DNA of 64,000 nt, from positions 1,054,001 through 1,118,000 of the forward strand of contig CAVVOX010000002.1 of assembly GCA_963749875.1 (NCBI GenBank), read 5' to 3'. Under the pieces are notes generated by a model. That model searched no databases. It saw only the letters and a program-made list of their open reading frames with translations, and was not told the origin of the DNA. Position numbers and translations under genes: made by a program. Shown here one piece after another: positions 15,755-24,709 of the stretch (position 1 is the stretch's first letter; each line of letters begins with the position of its first letter). The stretch comes from JAHQVI01 sp963749875. Lineage in GTDB: Bacteria > Pseudomonadota > Alphaproteobacteria > Rhizobiales > Rhodomicrobiaceae.

Positions 15755-17020
15755 ATGTCTCGAGGTTTGTTGCGTATCGCGTTATCTGCATCGACGCTGG
15801 CGCTTGCGATCGGCATACAAGGATCGATTGCCACCGCTCAGGAAAAGCCAATCGTCATCGGCATCACCTCTGACGCCAGCGGCCAGTATGCCAATTCGGG
15901 CGCGTCCGACCGGCGCGGCATGATGATGGCGATCGACGAGTTCAACGCCAAAGGCGGTGTGCTCGGCAGGCCGATCAAAACAGTCCATCTTGACACGGAA
16001 ACCACCCCGGCAATCGGTTCGCGCGTCGCCGAGCGGCTCATCAACCGTGAGGGTGCAGGCTATCTGATCGGGGCCGTGTCCTCGGGCGTTGCAAACGCAA
16101 TCTCGCAGGTCGCTCAGAAATACGGTGTCATCTATCTGAATACCAACTCATCTTCTCCGACCGAGTCCGGCAAGAACTGCCACCGAGTGAAATTTGTCTG
16201 GGACGGCAATGGTACGAATTTCGCCAAAGCCACGGTCAAGGCTGCGATCGACAAGTTCGGCAAGAACTGGCTGCTGATCACGAACGACTATGGCTGGGGG
16301 CACGACACATCCGCTGCAACGAAGAAGCTCGCCGAGGCTGCTGGCGCGAAGATTTTGGACAATATTCTTGTCCCCGTCGGTACGCGCGATTTCTCCTCCA
16401 TTCTGCTCAAGGTTCAGCAGATCAAGCCGGACGTGATTGCGGCGGCTGTCGGTGGCGACGACCAGAAGGCTATGCGCACACAGATCGCGGAGCTTGGCCT
16501 TGGCGACAAATATGCCTGGATCAACAATCAGCAGGACTGGCCAGACGTATATGGACTGCCGCGCGACAACCTGTTCGGCGTGTTCGGCACGACCTGGTAT
16601 TACGATCTCGATCTGCCGGACGTGAAGGAATTCGTCGAGAAATATCGCAAGGCCTATCCGGACACGCAGATGGAAGTACCAGGCAACGTCTTCTACAATG
16701 GCTATTGGGCAACCCGCTCATTGCTCGAAGCGATCGAGCGCGCCGGATCGACCGATAGCCACGCCGTGATCAAGGAACTGGAAAAGCTCAAAGTTCCGGC
16801 GAAAGAGCGCATGCAGCATGACGATGCCTATATGAATCCGAACACGCATCAAATGCAGCAGACCATCTATCTGGCAACAGCAAATCCGGAAAATCCTGAC
16901 AATCAGAACGCCATGTTCAAGATCATCGGTTATATTTCGCCTGAGAAAGCAAAGGACGAAGATGCTGACGCGGCATGCAAGCTCGAATCATTCGCGGACA
17001 CGCCGGTCACCAATCCGTAA
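15755..17020 (+). CDS. Liv/Amt-type ABC transporter substrate-binding protein
   Basis: The 421-residue periplasmic protein has a signal peptide (MSRGLLRIALSASTLALAIG, ending near IATAQ). A Peripla_BP_6 fold follows: IVIGITSDASGQYANSG, IYLNTNSSSPTESGKNC and WVNN/WINNQQDWPDVYG. The ligand pocket differs from LivJ, and the size is nearer the amide/urea and sugar-acid binding subgroup. GGGAGG 7 nt upstream supports the start over an earlier frame-open ATG. It heads the second importer operon and is divergent from the RpiR regulator, so its ligand should be the substrate or precursor handled by the IolC-type enzyme. Confidence 0.88.
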   Translation: MSRGLLRIALSASTLALAIGIQGSIATAQEKPIVIGITSDASGQYANSGASDRRGMMMAIDEFNAKGGVLGRPIKTVHLDTETTPAIGSRVAERLINREGAGYLIGAVSSGVANAISQVAQKYGVIYLNTNSSSPTESGKNCHRVKFVWDGNGTNFAKATVKAAIDKFGKNWLLITNDYGWGHDTSAATKKLAEAAGAKILDNILVPVGTRDFSSILLKVQQIKPDVIAAAVGGDDQKAMRTQIAELGLGDKYAWINNQQDWPDVYGLPRDNLFGVFGTTWYYDLDLPDVKEFVEKYRKAYPDTQMEVPGNVFYNGYWATRSLLEAIERAGSTDSHAVIKELEKLKVPAKERMQHDDAYMNPNTHQMQQTIYLATANPENPDNQNAMFKIIGYISPEKAKDEDADAACKLESFADTPVTNP

Positions 17021-17032
17021 TCCTTGCCGACT

Positions 17033-17070
17033 GCGCGGATCTCCTTGCCAAAAGGACGGTCCGCGCTTTC
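17033..17070 (+). terminator. Partial terminator between binding-protein and permease genes
   Basis: GCGCGGA pairs with TCCGCGC, and an inner TCCTT/AAGGA pair extends the hairpin. TTTCTC follows. It sits 12 nt after the binding-protein stop and inside the operon, where such hairpins reduce read-through to the permease genes. Confidence 0.6.
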
Positions 17071-17116
17071 TCATAACGCTCATCGGCGCGTATGAACTGG
17101 CGCAAGTGCATCGAAG

Positions 17117-18046
17117 ATGGACTTCCTCAACAATCTTCTGCCTCATCTTTTGAACGGCCTTGCGCTCGGGCTGTTGTTTGCCCTGATTGCATTGGGATTT
17201 ACACTGATCGTCAGCGTGATGGAGATCATCAATCTGGCGCATGGCTCGCTTTTCGCGCTTGGCGCCTATGTGGCGATGGTGATCATCAATCCCGGCTTCA
17301 CCGATAGCGGGGCGCTCGGTTCGTACTATATGAGCCTTCCGCTCGGTCTCCGATATGTCATCGCGCTTGTATTTGCTCCGATCGTAATCGCAATTGTCGG
17401 TTTCGGACTGGAAATCATACTGCGGCGGACCTACGGCAAGAAAAAGGAATACGGTCTCCTGCTGACATTCGGCGCGGCGTTGGTGCTGGAGGAAATCATC
17501 CGCCTGATCTGGGGGCCCGCCGAACAGTTTCTGCCGACGCCCGACGCGATCTCCGGCGCGTTCATTGCGCATGGCATGATCTATTCGACCTATCGCGTCT
17601 ATGCGATGTGCTTCGGTATCTTCGCGATCATCATGGTCTGGCTGTTTCTTGAAAAGACGCCTTATGGCGCGATCATCAAGGCGGGCGCGCATGACAGCGA
17701 AATGGTCCGCGCGCTCGGGATCAATCTTCCGCGCCTGCAAATGCTGGTCTTCGGTTTTGGGGCGGCGCTCGCCGGGATCGCGGGCATCATACTGACGCCG
17801 ATCTGGGGGCTTCGTCCGCATGTCGGCATCGACGCCACGATCCCGGCCTTTTTGATTATCGTGCTCGGCGGGATCGGCAGCTTCAAGGGTGCGGTCACGG
17901 GCGGCATTCTGGTCGGTCTCGCGGTTGGGCTGACCGGCGCCTACGCCTCCGACTGGTCACTGCTCTCCATGTATCTGCTATTGATTGCTGTGCTGACGTT
18001 CCGCAGTCGCGGCCTGTTCGGTAAGAAGACGGCGCTGGAGGCGTGA
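17117..18046 (+). CDS. Branched-chain amino acid-type permease (LivH), second importer
   Basis: A 309-residue membrane protein with about eight helices. MDFLNNLLPHLLNGLALGLL, GFTLIVSVMEIINLAHGSLF and GAALAGIAGIILTPIWGLRP match the LivH family, the last being the ATPase-coupling loop. The gene is intact, in contrast to its paralogue in the first importer. GAAG upstream is a weak ribosome-binding site. It is followed 4 nt later by the second permease gene. Confidence 0.9.
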   Translation: MDFLNNLLPHLLNGLALGLLFALIALGFTLIVSVMEIINLAHGSLFALGAYVAMVIINPGFTDSGALGSYYMSLPLGLRYVIALVFAPIVIAIVGFGLEIILRRTYGKKKEYGLLLTFGAALVLEEIIRLIWGPAEQFLPTPDAISGAFIAHGMIYSTYRVYAMCFGIFAIIMVWLFLEKTPYGAIIKAGAHDSEMVRALGINLPRLQMLVFGFGAALAGIAGIILTPIWGLRPHVGIDATIPAFLIIVLGGIGSFKGAVTGGILVGLAVGLTGAYASDWSLLSMYLLLIAVLTFRSRGLFGKKTALEA

Positions 18047-18050
18047 CGCC

Positions 18051-19070
18051 ATGCTGACCTCCCCGCGCGGTGCGCCACTCGTCAATGTGCAGATGCTGAT
18101 ATTCTTCGCAGTTCTGCTGAGCTATCCCTTATGGGCGTCGAGCGCGGGGCTTTACCAGTATCTCGGCGTCGAGATCGCTATCTTCGTCATCTATGCGCTC
18201 GGCTTCAATCTGCTGCTCGGCTATACCGGCCTGCCGTCCTTCGGACATGGTGCGTTTCTTGGCGTCGGGGCCTACGCCTATGGGCTGTGGCAGAGCGCTT
18301 TTCCGAATGTTTTCGCGGGGTTGCTGATCGCCATAGTCTGCGCAGGGCTATCGGCCGGGATCGTTGCGCTTTTTCTTTCGCACCGGCGCGGCATATACTT
18401 TGCCCTGATGACGATCGCTTTCGGGCAGATCTTCTGGTTCCTGTCGATCAAGCTGCGCTGGATCACGGGCGGCGAGGACGGTCTGCTCAATATCCTCCGT
18501 CCCGAGATCGATTTCAGATTTACATCTATCAATCTTAGCTCGAACGTCTCGCTCTTCTATCTTGTTGCCATTCTGCTGATCGCCGTCATTCTCATCCTCT
18601 GGCGCGTTGTTCACTCGCCCTTCGGCACCGCGCTTCAGGCGATACGTATGAACGAGACGCGCGCGCGTTTTGCCGGTCACCGCGTCTGGCTGATCAAATG
18701 GTCCGTGTTTACATTATCCGGCGCGATTGCGGGATTGGCGGGCGGCCTTCTCTGCATCACGCAGGAAAGCGCCTATCCCGATGTCATGAGTCTTCACGCA
18801 TCCGGATTCGTCGTGATGATGACGCTAATCGGCGGCGGTTTCGTTTCCTTCTGGGGCCCGGTTGTCGGGGCCATTGTCTTTATCCTCGCCCGCGACGTCA
18901 TAGGCGCATGGACCGAAACCTGGCTGCTCTGGTACGGACTTCTCTTCATGGCGGTCATGATTGTCGAGCCTGAAGGCGTGGTTGGTGTCTGGCGCAGGAT
19001 CGAGGCCAGGCTTAAAGGCAAGACGGCGGGCGTCGCACCGGTCAGCGCTGCGAAGAGGGAGGCTGTTTGA
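18051..19070 (+). CDS. Branched-chain amino acid-type permease (LivM), second importer
   Basis: A 339-residue inner-membrane permease. GFNLLLGYTGLPSFGHGAFL and GAIAGLAGGLLCITQESAYP mark the LivM family. The substitution of LPSFGHGAF for the usual LISLGHAAF places it in a Liv subgroup different from the first operon. Its TGA overlaps the ATG of the ATPase gene (TGATG). Confidence 0.9.
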   Translation: MLTSPRGAPLVNVQMLIFFAVLLSYPLWASSAGLYQYLGVEIAIFVIYALGFNLLLGYTGLPSFGHGAFLGVGAYAYGLWQSAFPNVFAGLLIAIVCAGLSAGIVALFLSHRRGIYFALMTIAFGQIFWFLSIKLRWITGGEDGLLNILRPEIDFRFTSINLSSNVSLFYLVAILLIAVILILWRVVHSPFGTALQAIRMNETRARFAGHRVWLIKWSVFTLSGAIAGLAGGLLCITQESAYPDVMSLHASGFVVMMTLIGGGFVSFWGPVVGAIVFILARDVIGAWTETWLLWYGLLFMAVMIVEPEGVVGVWRRIEARLKGKTAGVAPVSAAKREAV

Positions 19071-19825
19071 TGAATGCGCCGCAGCCTTATTTCTACGCGG
19101 AGAATCTGCACAAGCGCTTCGGTGACCAGGTCGTGCTCGAGAACATCACGCTCGGCTTCGAGCAGGGCAAGGTCAACGGGATCATGGGACCGAACGGCGC
19201 CGGCAAGTCGACCTGCTTCAATCTCCTGACCGGCATGTACAAACCCGACCGTGGGCGGATCGTTTTCGACGGCGAGGATATAACCGGTCTCAGCCCCGAA
19301 GCAATTGCGCGCAAGGGAGTGTCGCGCTCGTTCCAGATCATCAACCTGTTCGACGAATTCACCGCGCTTGAGAACATCATGGTAGCGCTGCCTCGCGTCC
19401 GCACGGCGATGAGCCGTGTCCTGTGGGATTTGCGCGGCGACAGTGCGCTGATGGACGAGGCGCGGGATATCCTTGTACAGGTCGGGCTGAAAGGGCGCGA
19501 AAGCACGCGCGCGGCCGATCTTCCCTATGGGCAACGCCGCGCGCTGGAGATCGGTGTCGCACTTGCCGCGCGCCCCCGCATCGTCTTCCTCGACGAACCG
19601 ACCCAGGGTCTTGGAAGCGACGGACGCGTCAATCTCGCCGATCTCATCAACGAGCTGAAACGCAACTACACGCTGGTGATTATCGAGCACGATATGAGCT
19701 TTCTTTTTGGCCTCGCTCACAAGATCTCCGTGATCCATTGGGGGCAGGTCATTTCCGAAGGGACGCCGGACGAGCTGATGCAGAATGAGTGGGTGCGCGC
19801 TTCCGATCTGGGAAAGGTCGCGTGA
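19070..19825 (+). CDS. ABC transporter ATP-binding protein (LivG type), second importer
   Basis: A 251-residue ATPase with Walker A GPNGAGKST, an extended Q-loop FQIINLFDEFTALENI, signature LPYGQRRALEIG, Walker B IVFLDEPTQGLG and H-loop EHDMSF. Signature LPYGQ in place of LSGGQ is common in LivG. The ATG overlaps the upstream TGA, and its own TGA overlaps the next ATG, so all four importer genes are translationally coupled. Confidence 0.92.
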   Translation: MNAPQPYFYAENLHKRFGDQVVLENITLGFEQGKVNGIMGPNGAGKSTCFNLLTGMYKPDRGRIVFDGEDITGLSPEAIARKGVSRSFQIINLFDEFTALENIMVALPRVRTAMSRVLWDLRGDSALMDEARDILVQVGLKGRESTRAADLPYGQRRALEIGVALAARPRIVFLDEPTQGLGSDGRVNLADLINELKRNYTLVIIEHDMSFLFGLAHKISVIHWGQVISEGTPDELMQNEWVRASDLGKVA

Positions 19826-20520
19826 TGCTCGCAATATCGAACATTCAGTCCTTCTACGGCGAAACGCAGGCTTTGTTCGGCGTCTCGCTCAAGGTGACGC
19901 ATGGCGAGGCCATCGCATTGCTCGGTGCGAACGGCGCGGGCAAGACGACAATCCTGCGTTCGATCCTCGGACTGACACCACCGCGTTCGGGTGAGATCTC
20001 CTTTGATGGAAACGCGATTACGCGCGCGCCGACCCATGAAATTTCCAAGCTGGGGATTGGCTGGGTTCCGGAGGAGCGCCGGATATTTCCTTCGCTGAAA
20101 GTCCGTACAAATCTTTCGCTCGGGACCAAGAAGAGCAATTTTCGGAGCTGGTCGCTCGGCGAATGTTTCTCACTGTTTTCCGCGCTTGAATATCTCATGG
20201 ACCGGGAATGCGAGAACCTGTCCGGCGGCGAGATGCAGATGGTCGCGATTTCGCGCGCCCTGCTGGGCGGACCGGGCCTGATGCTGATGGATGAGCCGAG
20301 CCAGGGACTTGCGCCGAAACTCGTGCAGGACGTGATGAAATCCGTCCGCACGATGAAAGATGAGGGTGTGGCCGTGATCCTTGTCGAGCAGCATGCCGGA
20401 CGCGCACTGGAAGTTACGGACCGCGTCTATGTCATCGACAAGGGTCGCGTCATCCATGAGGGCCCGTCCCAGGCTCTGCTCGATGATGCGGCACTCCGCA
20501 AGAACCTGCTGGGAGGATAA
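19825..20520 (+). CDS. ABC transporter ATP-binding protein (LivF type), second importer
   Basis: A 231-residue ATPase: FYGETQALFGVSL, Walker A GANGAGKTT, VPEERRIFPSLKVRTNL, signature LSGGEMQMVAIS, Walker B LMLMDEPSQGLAP and switch region VEQHAGRALE. All catalytic motifs are present, unlike the LivF of the first importer, whose H-loop is altered. It completes the second importer and is followed 4 nt later by an additional ATPase gene. Confidence 0.92.
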   Translation: MLAISNIQSFYGETQALFGVSLKVTHGEAIALLGANGAGKTTILRSILGLTPPRSGEISFDGNAITRAPTHEISKLGIGWVPEERRIFPSLKVRTNLSLGTKKSNFRSWSLGECFSLFSALEYLMDRECENLSGGEMQMVAISRALLGGPGLMLMDEPSQGLAPKLVQDVMKSVRTMKDEGVAVILVEQHAGRALEVTDRVYVIDKGRVIHEGPSQALLDDAALRKNLLGG

Positions 20521-20524
20521 GTGA

Positions 20525-21142
20525 ATGGACGCGCCTCTCCTTCAGGCCGAAGAGCTGACCAAGGTCTACCGGCAAGGCATGTTCCCGGCCCGCGAGACCT
20601 TCCGCCTTGAAGCCGATTTCATGATTCCAGCCCCCCGGATCGTTGGCGTGATGGGACCGAACGGCTCCGGCAAAACCACGCTCTTTGAACTGATCACCGG
20701 GTCCAACCGTCCGACTGCGGGACGGGTGAAATGCGCGGGGCAGGACATCCACAAGGTCCGCTATCGCGAACGCGACCGGCTGGCGATCCATTATCACCAG
20801 TCCTACCAGGTCCGGCATTTCTCCAAGACCGTTCCATCCATCTTCCTGCAGCCATCCGCCTCCGATTATCCGCTCGTGCACCTGTTCGACGAACCGCAAT
20901 TCAACCGGCAGGACGGCTATATCGGTTTCATGCTCGAATTCTTCCGCAAGCTCCGCGGCGAAGGGCGTCTCGTTTTCGTCTGCGTCCACCCGCAGGAGCC
21001 ATACCATTTGCAGATCCTTCGCGAGATCTGCGAAGAGTTCATTTTCGTCCGCGAGGGCACGGTGACGCGCATACCGTCATTCGAGGCTGCCCTTCAGGAT
21101 CCCGAAATGCGCGCCTATCTGGGTGCGCTGGCAAACGCTTAG
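20525..21142 (+). CDS. ABC-class ATPase lacking the signature motif
   Basis: A 205-residue protein with a clear ABC Walker A GPNGSGKTT (residues 44-52), a Gln/Tyr-rich Q-loop region (HYHQSYQVRHF, 89-99), a Walker B-like VHLFDEPQF (118-126) and a switch His in VCVHPQEP (155). No LSGGQ-like signature exists between the Q-loop and Walker B; that helical domain is shortened to about 20 residues. ABC dimers need the signature to complete each other's ATP site. This protein is therefore either a degenerate subunit or an ATPase with another partner. It is within the operon, 4 nt after livF and 13 nt before the dehydrogenase. Role unknown. Confidence 0.7.
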   Translation: MDAPLLQAEELTKVYRQGMFPARETFRLEADFMIPAPRIVGVMGPNGSGKTTLFELITGSNRPTAGRVKCAGQDIHKVRYRERDRLAIHYHQSYQVRHFSKTVPSIFLQPSASDYPLVHLFDEPQFNRQDGYIGFMLEFFRKLRGEGRLVFVCVHPQEPYHLQILREICEEFIFVREGTVTRIPSFEAALQDPEMRAYLGALANA

Positions 21143-21155
21143 GAGGATGATTGGC

Positions 21156-22044
21156 ATGGCAAAGACCGGTGTGATCGGCGTTGGGCTGATGGGTCAGGGG
21201 ATCGGCGAGAACCTTTTGAAGAAAGGCCATGAACTGACCGTTGTTGCGCATCGCAACCGCAAGCCGGTCGAGGAACTGAAAGCGTTGGGTGCGCGGCGAA
21301 GCGGCGACCCCGCGTGAAGTTGCCGAAGCAGCCGATATCATCGTCGTCTGCGTGACGGCTTCCCCGCAATTCAAGGCAATCGCCGAGGGCAACGATGGAT
21401 TTATGGCGGCCATCAAACCGGGTAAGACCGTGATCGACTGCACCACCGGCGAGCCAGGCGTTGTTATGGAATATGCCGAACGCATCGCAGCAGCAGGTGG
21501 ACAATTCGCCGACGCACCGCTCGCCCGCACTCCGGTTGAAGCGCGCGAGGGACGGCTCAACACCATGGTCGGCGCGACGCCGGAGACCTTCGCGCAGATC
21601 CGGCCGATCCTGGAATGCTTCTGCGAGAACATCTTCCATATCGGCGGCCCGGGAAGCGGGGCCAAGCTGAAGCTGATCTACAATCTGATCACCATGGGAC
21701 AAGCCGCACTCGTCGCCGAGGCAGTCAGCGCCTGTAAAGCGACGGGCATCGATCTCGATAAATTCTATGAAGTCGTCTCGAAAGGTGGCGGCAATAGCGG
21801 CATCTTCCAGATGATCATGAAAGGCTATCTGGAGAATGGGTCGCTCGATGGCCTGCAGTTCTCGATCGCCAATGCCGAAAAAGACCTGCGCTACTATACC
21901 CGTATGACCGGGGAGCATGGTCTCGCCGCGCCGATGGGACCGGCCGTCCACAATCAGTTCATCACCGCATATAAGCTTGGCTTCGATGACGGACTGGTTG
22001 CGCATCTCGTCGCCGCCGCCCAGAAACTGAACAGGCTGGACTGA
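21156..22044 (+). pseudogene. Beta-hydroxyacid dehydrogenase (3-hydroxyisobutyrate dehydrogenase family), +1 frameshift
   Basis: The N-terminus has the Rossmann motif GVIGVGLMGQGIGENLLKKG. The frame breaks around 21291-21297 (GCGCGGCGAA) and resumes as GEAATPREVAEAADIIVVCV. The substrate-binding DAPLARTPVEAREGRLNTMV and catalytic-Lys region GSGAKLKLIYNLITMG are both intact. The joined length is 3n+1; removal of one base gives a normal 295-residue enzyme. Family members oxidise or reduce beta-hydroxyacids, tartronate semialdehyde, threonate or sulfolactaldehyde. AGGAGG precedes the ATG. It may be a sequencing artefact rather than a real lesion. Confidence 0.8.
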
Positions 22045-22085
22045 GAAGAACGGGGTCAGACAATCGCCCGGAGGAAACGTCGACG

Positions 22086-22832
22086 ATGGATGCGGCACTG
22101 GAAGGGAAGGTCTGCCTCGTAACCGGCGCGGCGGGAGTCGTGGGTGAAGCGATCAGCAGGCGCTTCGCCAGGCTCGGCTGCCGGGTCGTGCTCGTGGACA
22201 TTAGGGGCGACCGGATCGCCGAAATCGCGGACGAACTGGGACAGGCGGTATGTGCGCTGCCGATGGATATTTCCGACGAAGCCGCCGTCACAAACGGGCT
22301 GGGCTCGCTTGGGGAGGGCTGGCGCGACATCGACATCCTCGTCAACAATGCCGGTATCCTGACCAACATCAAGGCTGCAGCCACGGACGCAGATGAATGG
22401 CGGCGTATCCTCGCCGTCAATCTGGACGGCGCATTCTATCTTGCCAGGGCCTGTCTGCCCGCAATGCGCAGGAAGCGCTGGGGACGGATCGTCAATCTCT
22501 GCTCGCTGGCCATGAAGACCGGCGGACTGACCGCCGGGACGGCCTATACAACCTCGAAAAGCGCACTCGGCGGGTTGACCTTTTCGCTCGCGCGGGAGAC
22601 GGCGGCTGAAGGCATTACCGTCAACGGCATTGCGCCCGCCTATGTACTGACGCCGATGGTCACCGAACAGCTGACCCAGGAACAGCGCGACCAGCTCATC
22701 GCCGCCATCCCGGTCGGCCGTTTCTGCGAGGCCAGCGAAGTAGCTCATGTCGCGGCGTTCCTCGCCTCGCCCGAAAGCGGCTTCATTACCGGCGAAATCA
22801 TCGACATTAATGGCGGACTGCATCTCGACTGA
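22086..22832 (+). CDS. SDR-family NAD(P)-dependent oxidoreductase
   Basis: A 248-residue classical SDR: TGAAGVVGEAI cofactor motif, D of LVDI after strand 2 (suggesting NAD preference), NNAGI, catalytic Ser in NLCSLAMKTGG with YTTSK (YxxxK variant), and the C-terminal ITGEIIDINGG typical of FabG-like enzymes. It lies 41 nt after the beta-hydroxyacid dehydrogenase and 10 nt before a second SDR. It probably oxidises a polyol or hydroxyacid intermediate of the imported substrate; the substrate is unknown. Confidence 0.85.
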   Translation: MDAALEGKVCLVTGAAGVVGEAISRRFARLGCRVVLVDIRGDRIAEIADELGQAVCALPMDISDEAAVTNGLGSLGEGWRDIDILVNNAGILTNIKAAATDADEWRRILAVNLDGAFYLARACLPAMRRKRWGRIVNLCSLAMKTGGLTAGTAYTTSKSALGGLTFSLARETAAEGITVNGIAPAYVLTPMVTEQLTQEQRDQLIAAIPVGRFCEASEVAHVAAFLASPESGFITGEIIDINGGLHLD

Positions 22833-22842
22833 GGAGAAACCC

Positions 22843-23658
22843 ATGACGGACGGCATTACGCCGCGCATCGATTTTCAGAAAGAGCTGTCCGGACTTTTCC
22901 GCCTTGACGACAAGGTCGTTTTCATACCCGGCGGATATGGCGGCATCGGTGAGGCCATCGCCTGGGGTGCGGCGCTCGCCGGGGCGACGGTCATCGTGGC
23001 CGGACGCGATGAAAACAAGGCGGCGGCGCTTGCGAACTCGCTGACCGAGGCCGGATTCAAATGCGATGGCACGCGGATCGACTGTATGTCAGTCGCCGAT
23101 ATTCGTACGGCCGTAGACGAAGCCACCAAGCGGCATGGACGGATCGACGTACTGATCAACTGCGTCGGAATCCAGCGTGAGCAACCGCTGGCCGAGGTGA
23201 CGGAGGAAGCTTTCGACGAAGTCTATGCCGCCAATTTGAAGGCCGCGATGTTCCTTGCCCAGGCCGTGGCGCGCCATCAGATCGCGGCGGGACAGGGCGG
23301 CCGTCATGTCCACCTGCTTTCGGTGCGTTCTACGCTCGGCTTGCGCGCTCGCGGATATTCGGCCTATTGCGCGACGAAAGGCGGCCTCGTCATGCTGATC
23401 AAGCAGCATGCCATGGAACTCGCTCCGCATCAGATCACGGTCAATGGCGTTGCGCCGACATTCGTCTATACCGAGATGATCCGGCATGTCATGGAGAATG
23501 ACGAGTTCCGGCGCGGACTGCTGGAACGCATTCCGCTCGGCCGCATCGCGGACCCGAAGGACATCGTCGGCCCGGCGCTCTTTTTCGCCTCTCCCGCCTC
23601 TGGTTTCGTGACGGGGCAAAATCTGCTCGTCGACGGCGGCATTACGGCGAGCCAATAA
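22843..23658 (+). CDS. SDR-family oxidoreductase, gluconate 5-dehydrogenase-like
   Basis: A 271-residue SDR with an N-terminal extension before the cofactor site. The site is degenerate, IPGGYGGIGEAI, in place of the usual TGG/TGAxxGIG. NCVG replaces NNAG, the catalytic Ser is in LLSVRSTLG, YCATKGG supplies YxxxK, and VTGQNLLVDGG closes the domain. Sequences of this kind resemble IdnO/2-deoxygluconate-type sugar-acid dehydrogenases. GAGGAGAAACCC precedes the ATG. It is the last intact gene of the locus and is followed by a decayed sugar-binding-protein gene. Confidence 0.82.
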   Translation: MTDGITPRIDFQKELSGLFRLDDKVVFIPGGYGGIGEAIAWGAALAGATVIVAGRDENKAAALANSLTEAGFKCDGTRIDCMSVADIRTAVDEATKRHGRIDVLINCVGIQREQPLAEVTEEAFDEVYAANLKAAMFLAQAVARHQIAAGQGGRHVHLLSVRSTLGLRARGYSAYCATKGGLVMLIKQHAMELAPHQITVNGVAPTFVYTEMIRHVMENDEFRRGLLERIPLGRIADPKDIVGPALFFASPASGFVTGQNLLVDGGITASQ

Positions 23659-23873
23659 CCGTCACCGCTAACAACAGGAGCATCGTCTCCCGGCATGATT
23701 TCTGTAACGTCGTTACTCGAAATCTTCCGAACACTGAGCCGTCGCACAATGGGGCAGGAAGGCTTCCGTCGTGATCCCCCTTCGGCATATCTTCTGCCGC
23801 ATGACAGGACCGGCTGCCACCCGGGCCTGAGCGGGCTCGATCGTAACAAGGCGATCAGATTTGTTCTTTTAAT

Positions 23874-24345
23874 ATGCATCAAACGAGAGGCGCGATTTTC
23901 TGAATGTCACGGGCTTCGGATCTGCCACGGTGGCGGGGACGGCAACAGGAATGTTCGGCGCTGCCGGACCGCAAAGCGGAGTATTTGGCGTTCCACGAGC
24001 ACGGGCTCAGGACGAGCGCTACAAGATGGCGTTCATCCAGCGGCAACCGCACACGGTGCCGGCCGCCTGGTCGAAAGGCATCGAGGAGGTCTTGAGCCCA
24101 CAGCAGGTCGTCGACTAGAAGCTGCTTGACAGACAGAACAAGATGGAGGTTCAGACGAGCCTCATGGAAACCCTGATCAGCCCGGGGCGTCTCCGTTATC
24201 TTCCTGCAACCGATCGACTCCGTGGAGTTGGCATCGCGGCGCGCCGCATATTCGCCGCGGTGCCAAGCGGCCCGCGCACGTAGATTGTCATGTCGTTCAG
24301 CGTTGATTCTCCTCGCGTGTTTGCAAGGTCTGCGGTAACCCGATT
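23874..24345 (+). pseudogene. Decayed Tat-exported sugar-binding protein of an ABC transporter
   Basis: The ATG-initiated MHQTR joins, after one base is removed, to RDFLNVTGFGSATVAG, which makes a twin-arginine signal. The frame then reads DERYKMAFIQRQPHTVPAAW, SKGIEEVLSPQQVVD, a TAG stop, and KLLDRQNKMEVQTSLMETLI. It next continues in another frame as GVSVIFLQPIDSVELA and returns with MSFSVDSPRVFA. This is the N-terminal lobe of a ribose/inositol-class periplasmic binding protein (Peripla_BP_4) with two frameshifts and an in-frame stop. The C-terminal lobe is missing. Its position behind the catabolic genes suggests it once belonged to that locus. Confidence 0.7.
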
Positions 24346-24709
24346 GCAACCGGAGACGCCGCCCGGCCCGCTTTTGCTCCGCCGGCAACGAGGGTAATCT
24401 CGTTCGCTTATATCACGCTATTGACCGGGCCAGCCCATATCGTCGAGCCGGCTTCGAAAATCCCGGCTGGTGAATGCGTGTCGCTCAGGCGATCCGGCGG
24501 TCGGCCCCCCCTTCAAAGAACCCGGAGGTTGTAAGATGGCGCGCACGCGTTTTATCAGATCACCGGCGGCAGCCAATCCTTCCTTCATGAGTGCGTATGA
24601 TCTGGATCGATCTCGATGAGCTTAGCGCAGGACGGAATCGAGCAAGATGGCGCGAACTCGGGCAGAGCGTGCTGCGATTGGTAACCAGCTTCATCTTGCC
24701 CGTACGTTG
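24346..24709. other. Non-coding stretch after the decayed binding-protein gene
   Basis: No frame in this stretch resembles a protein family, and no tRNA or convincing hairpin terminator is visible. Codon pattern and several short broken frames suggest degraded coding DNA at the edge of the insertion-rich region. It ends at the convergent hflC stop codon. Confidence 0.4.

Noticed and set aside
23695..24129. 144-codon plus-strand frame after the second SDR
   Set aside because: Runs in a different frame from the recognisable sugar-binding-protein remnant and has no family resemblance.
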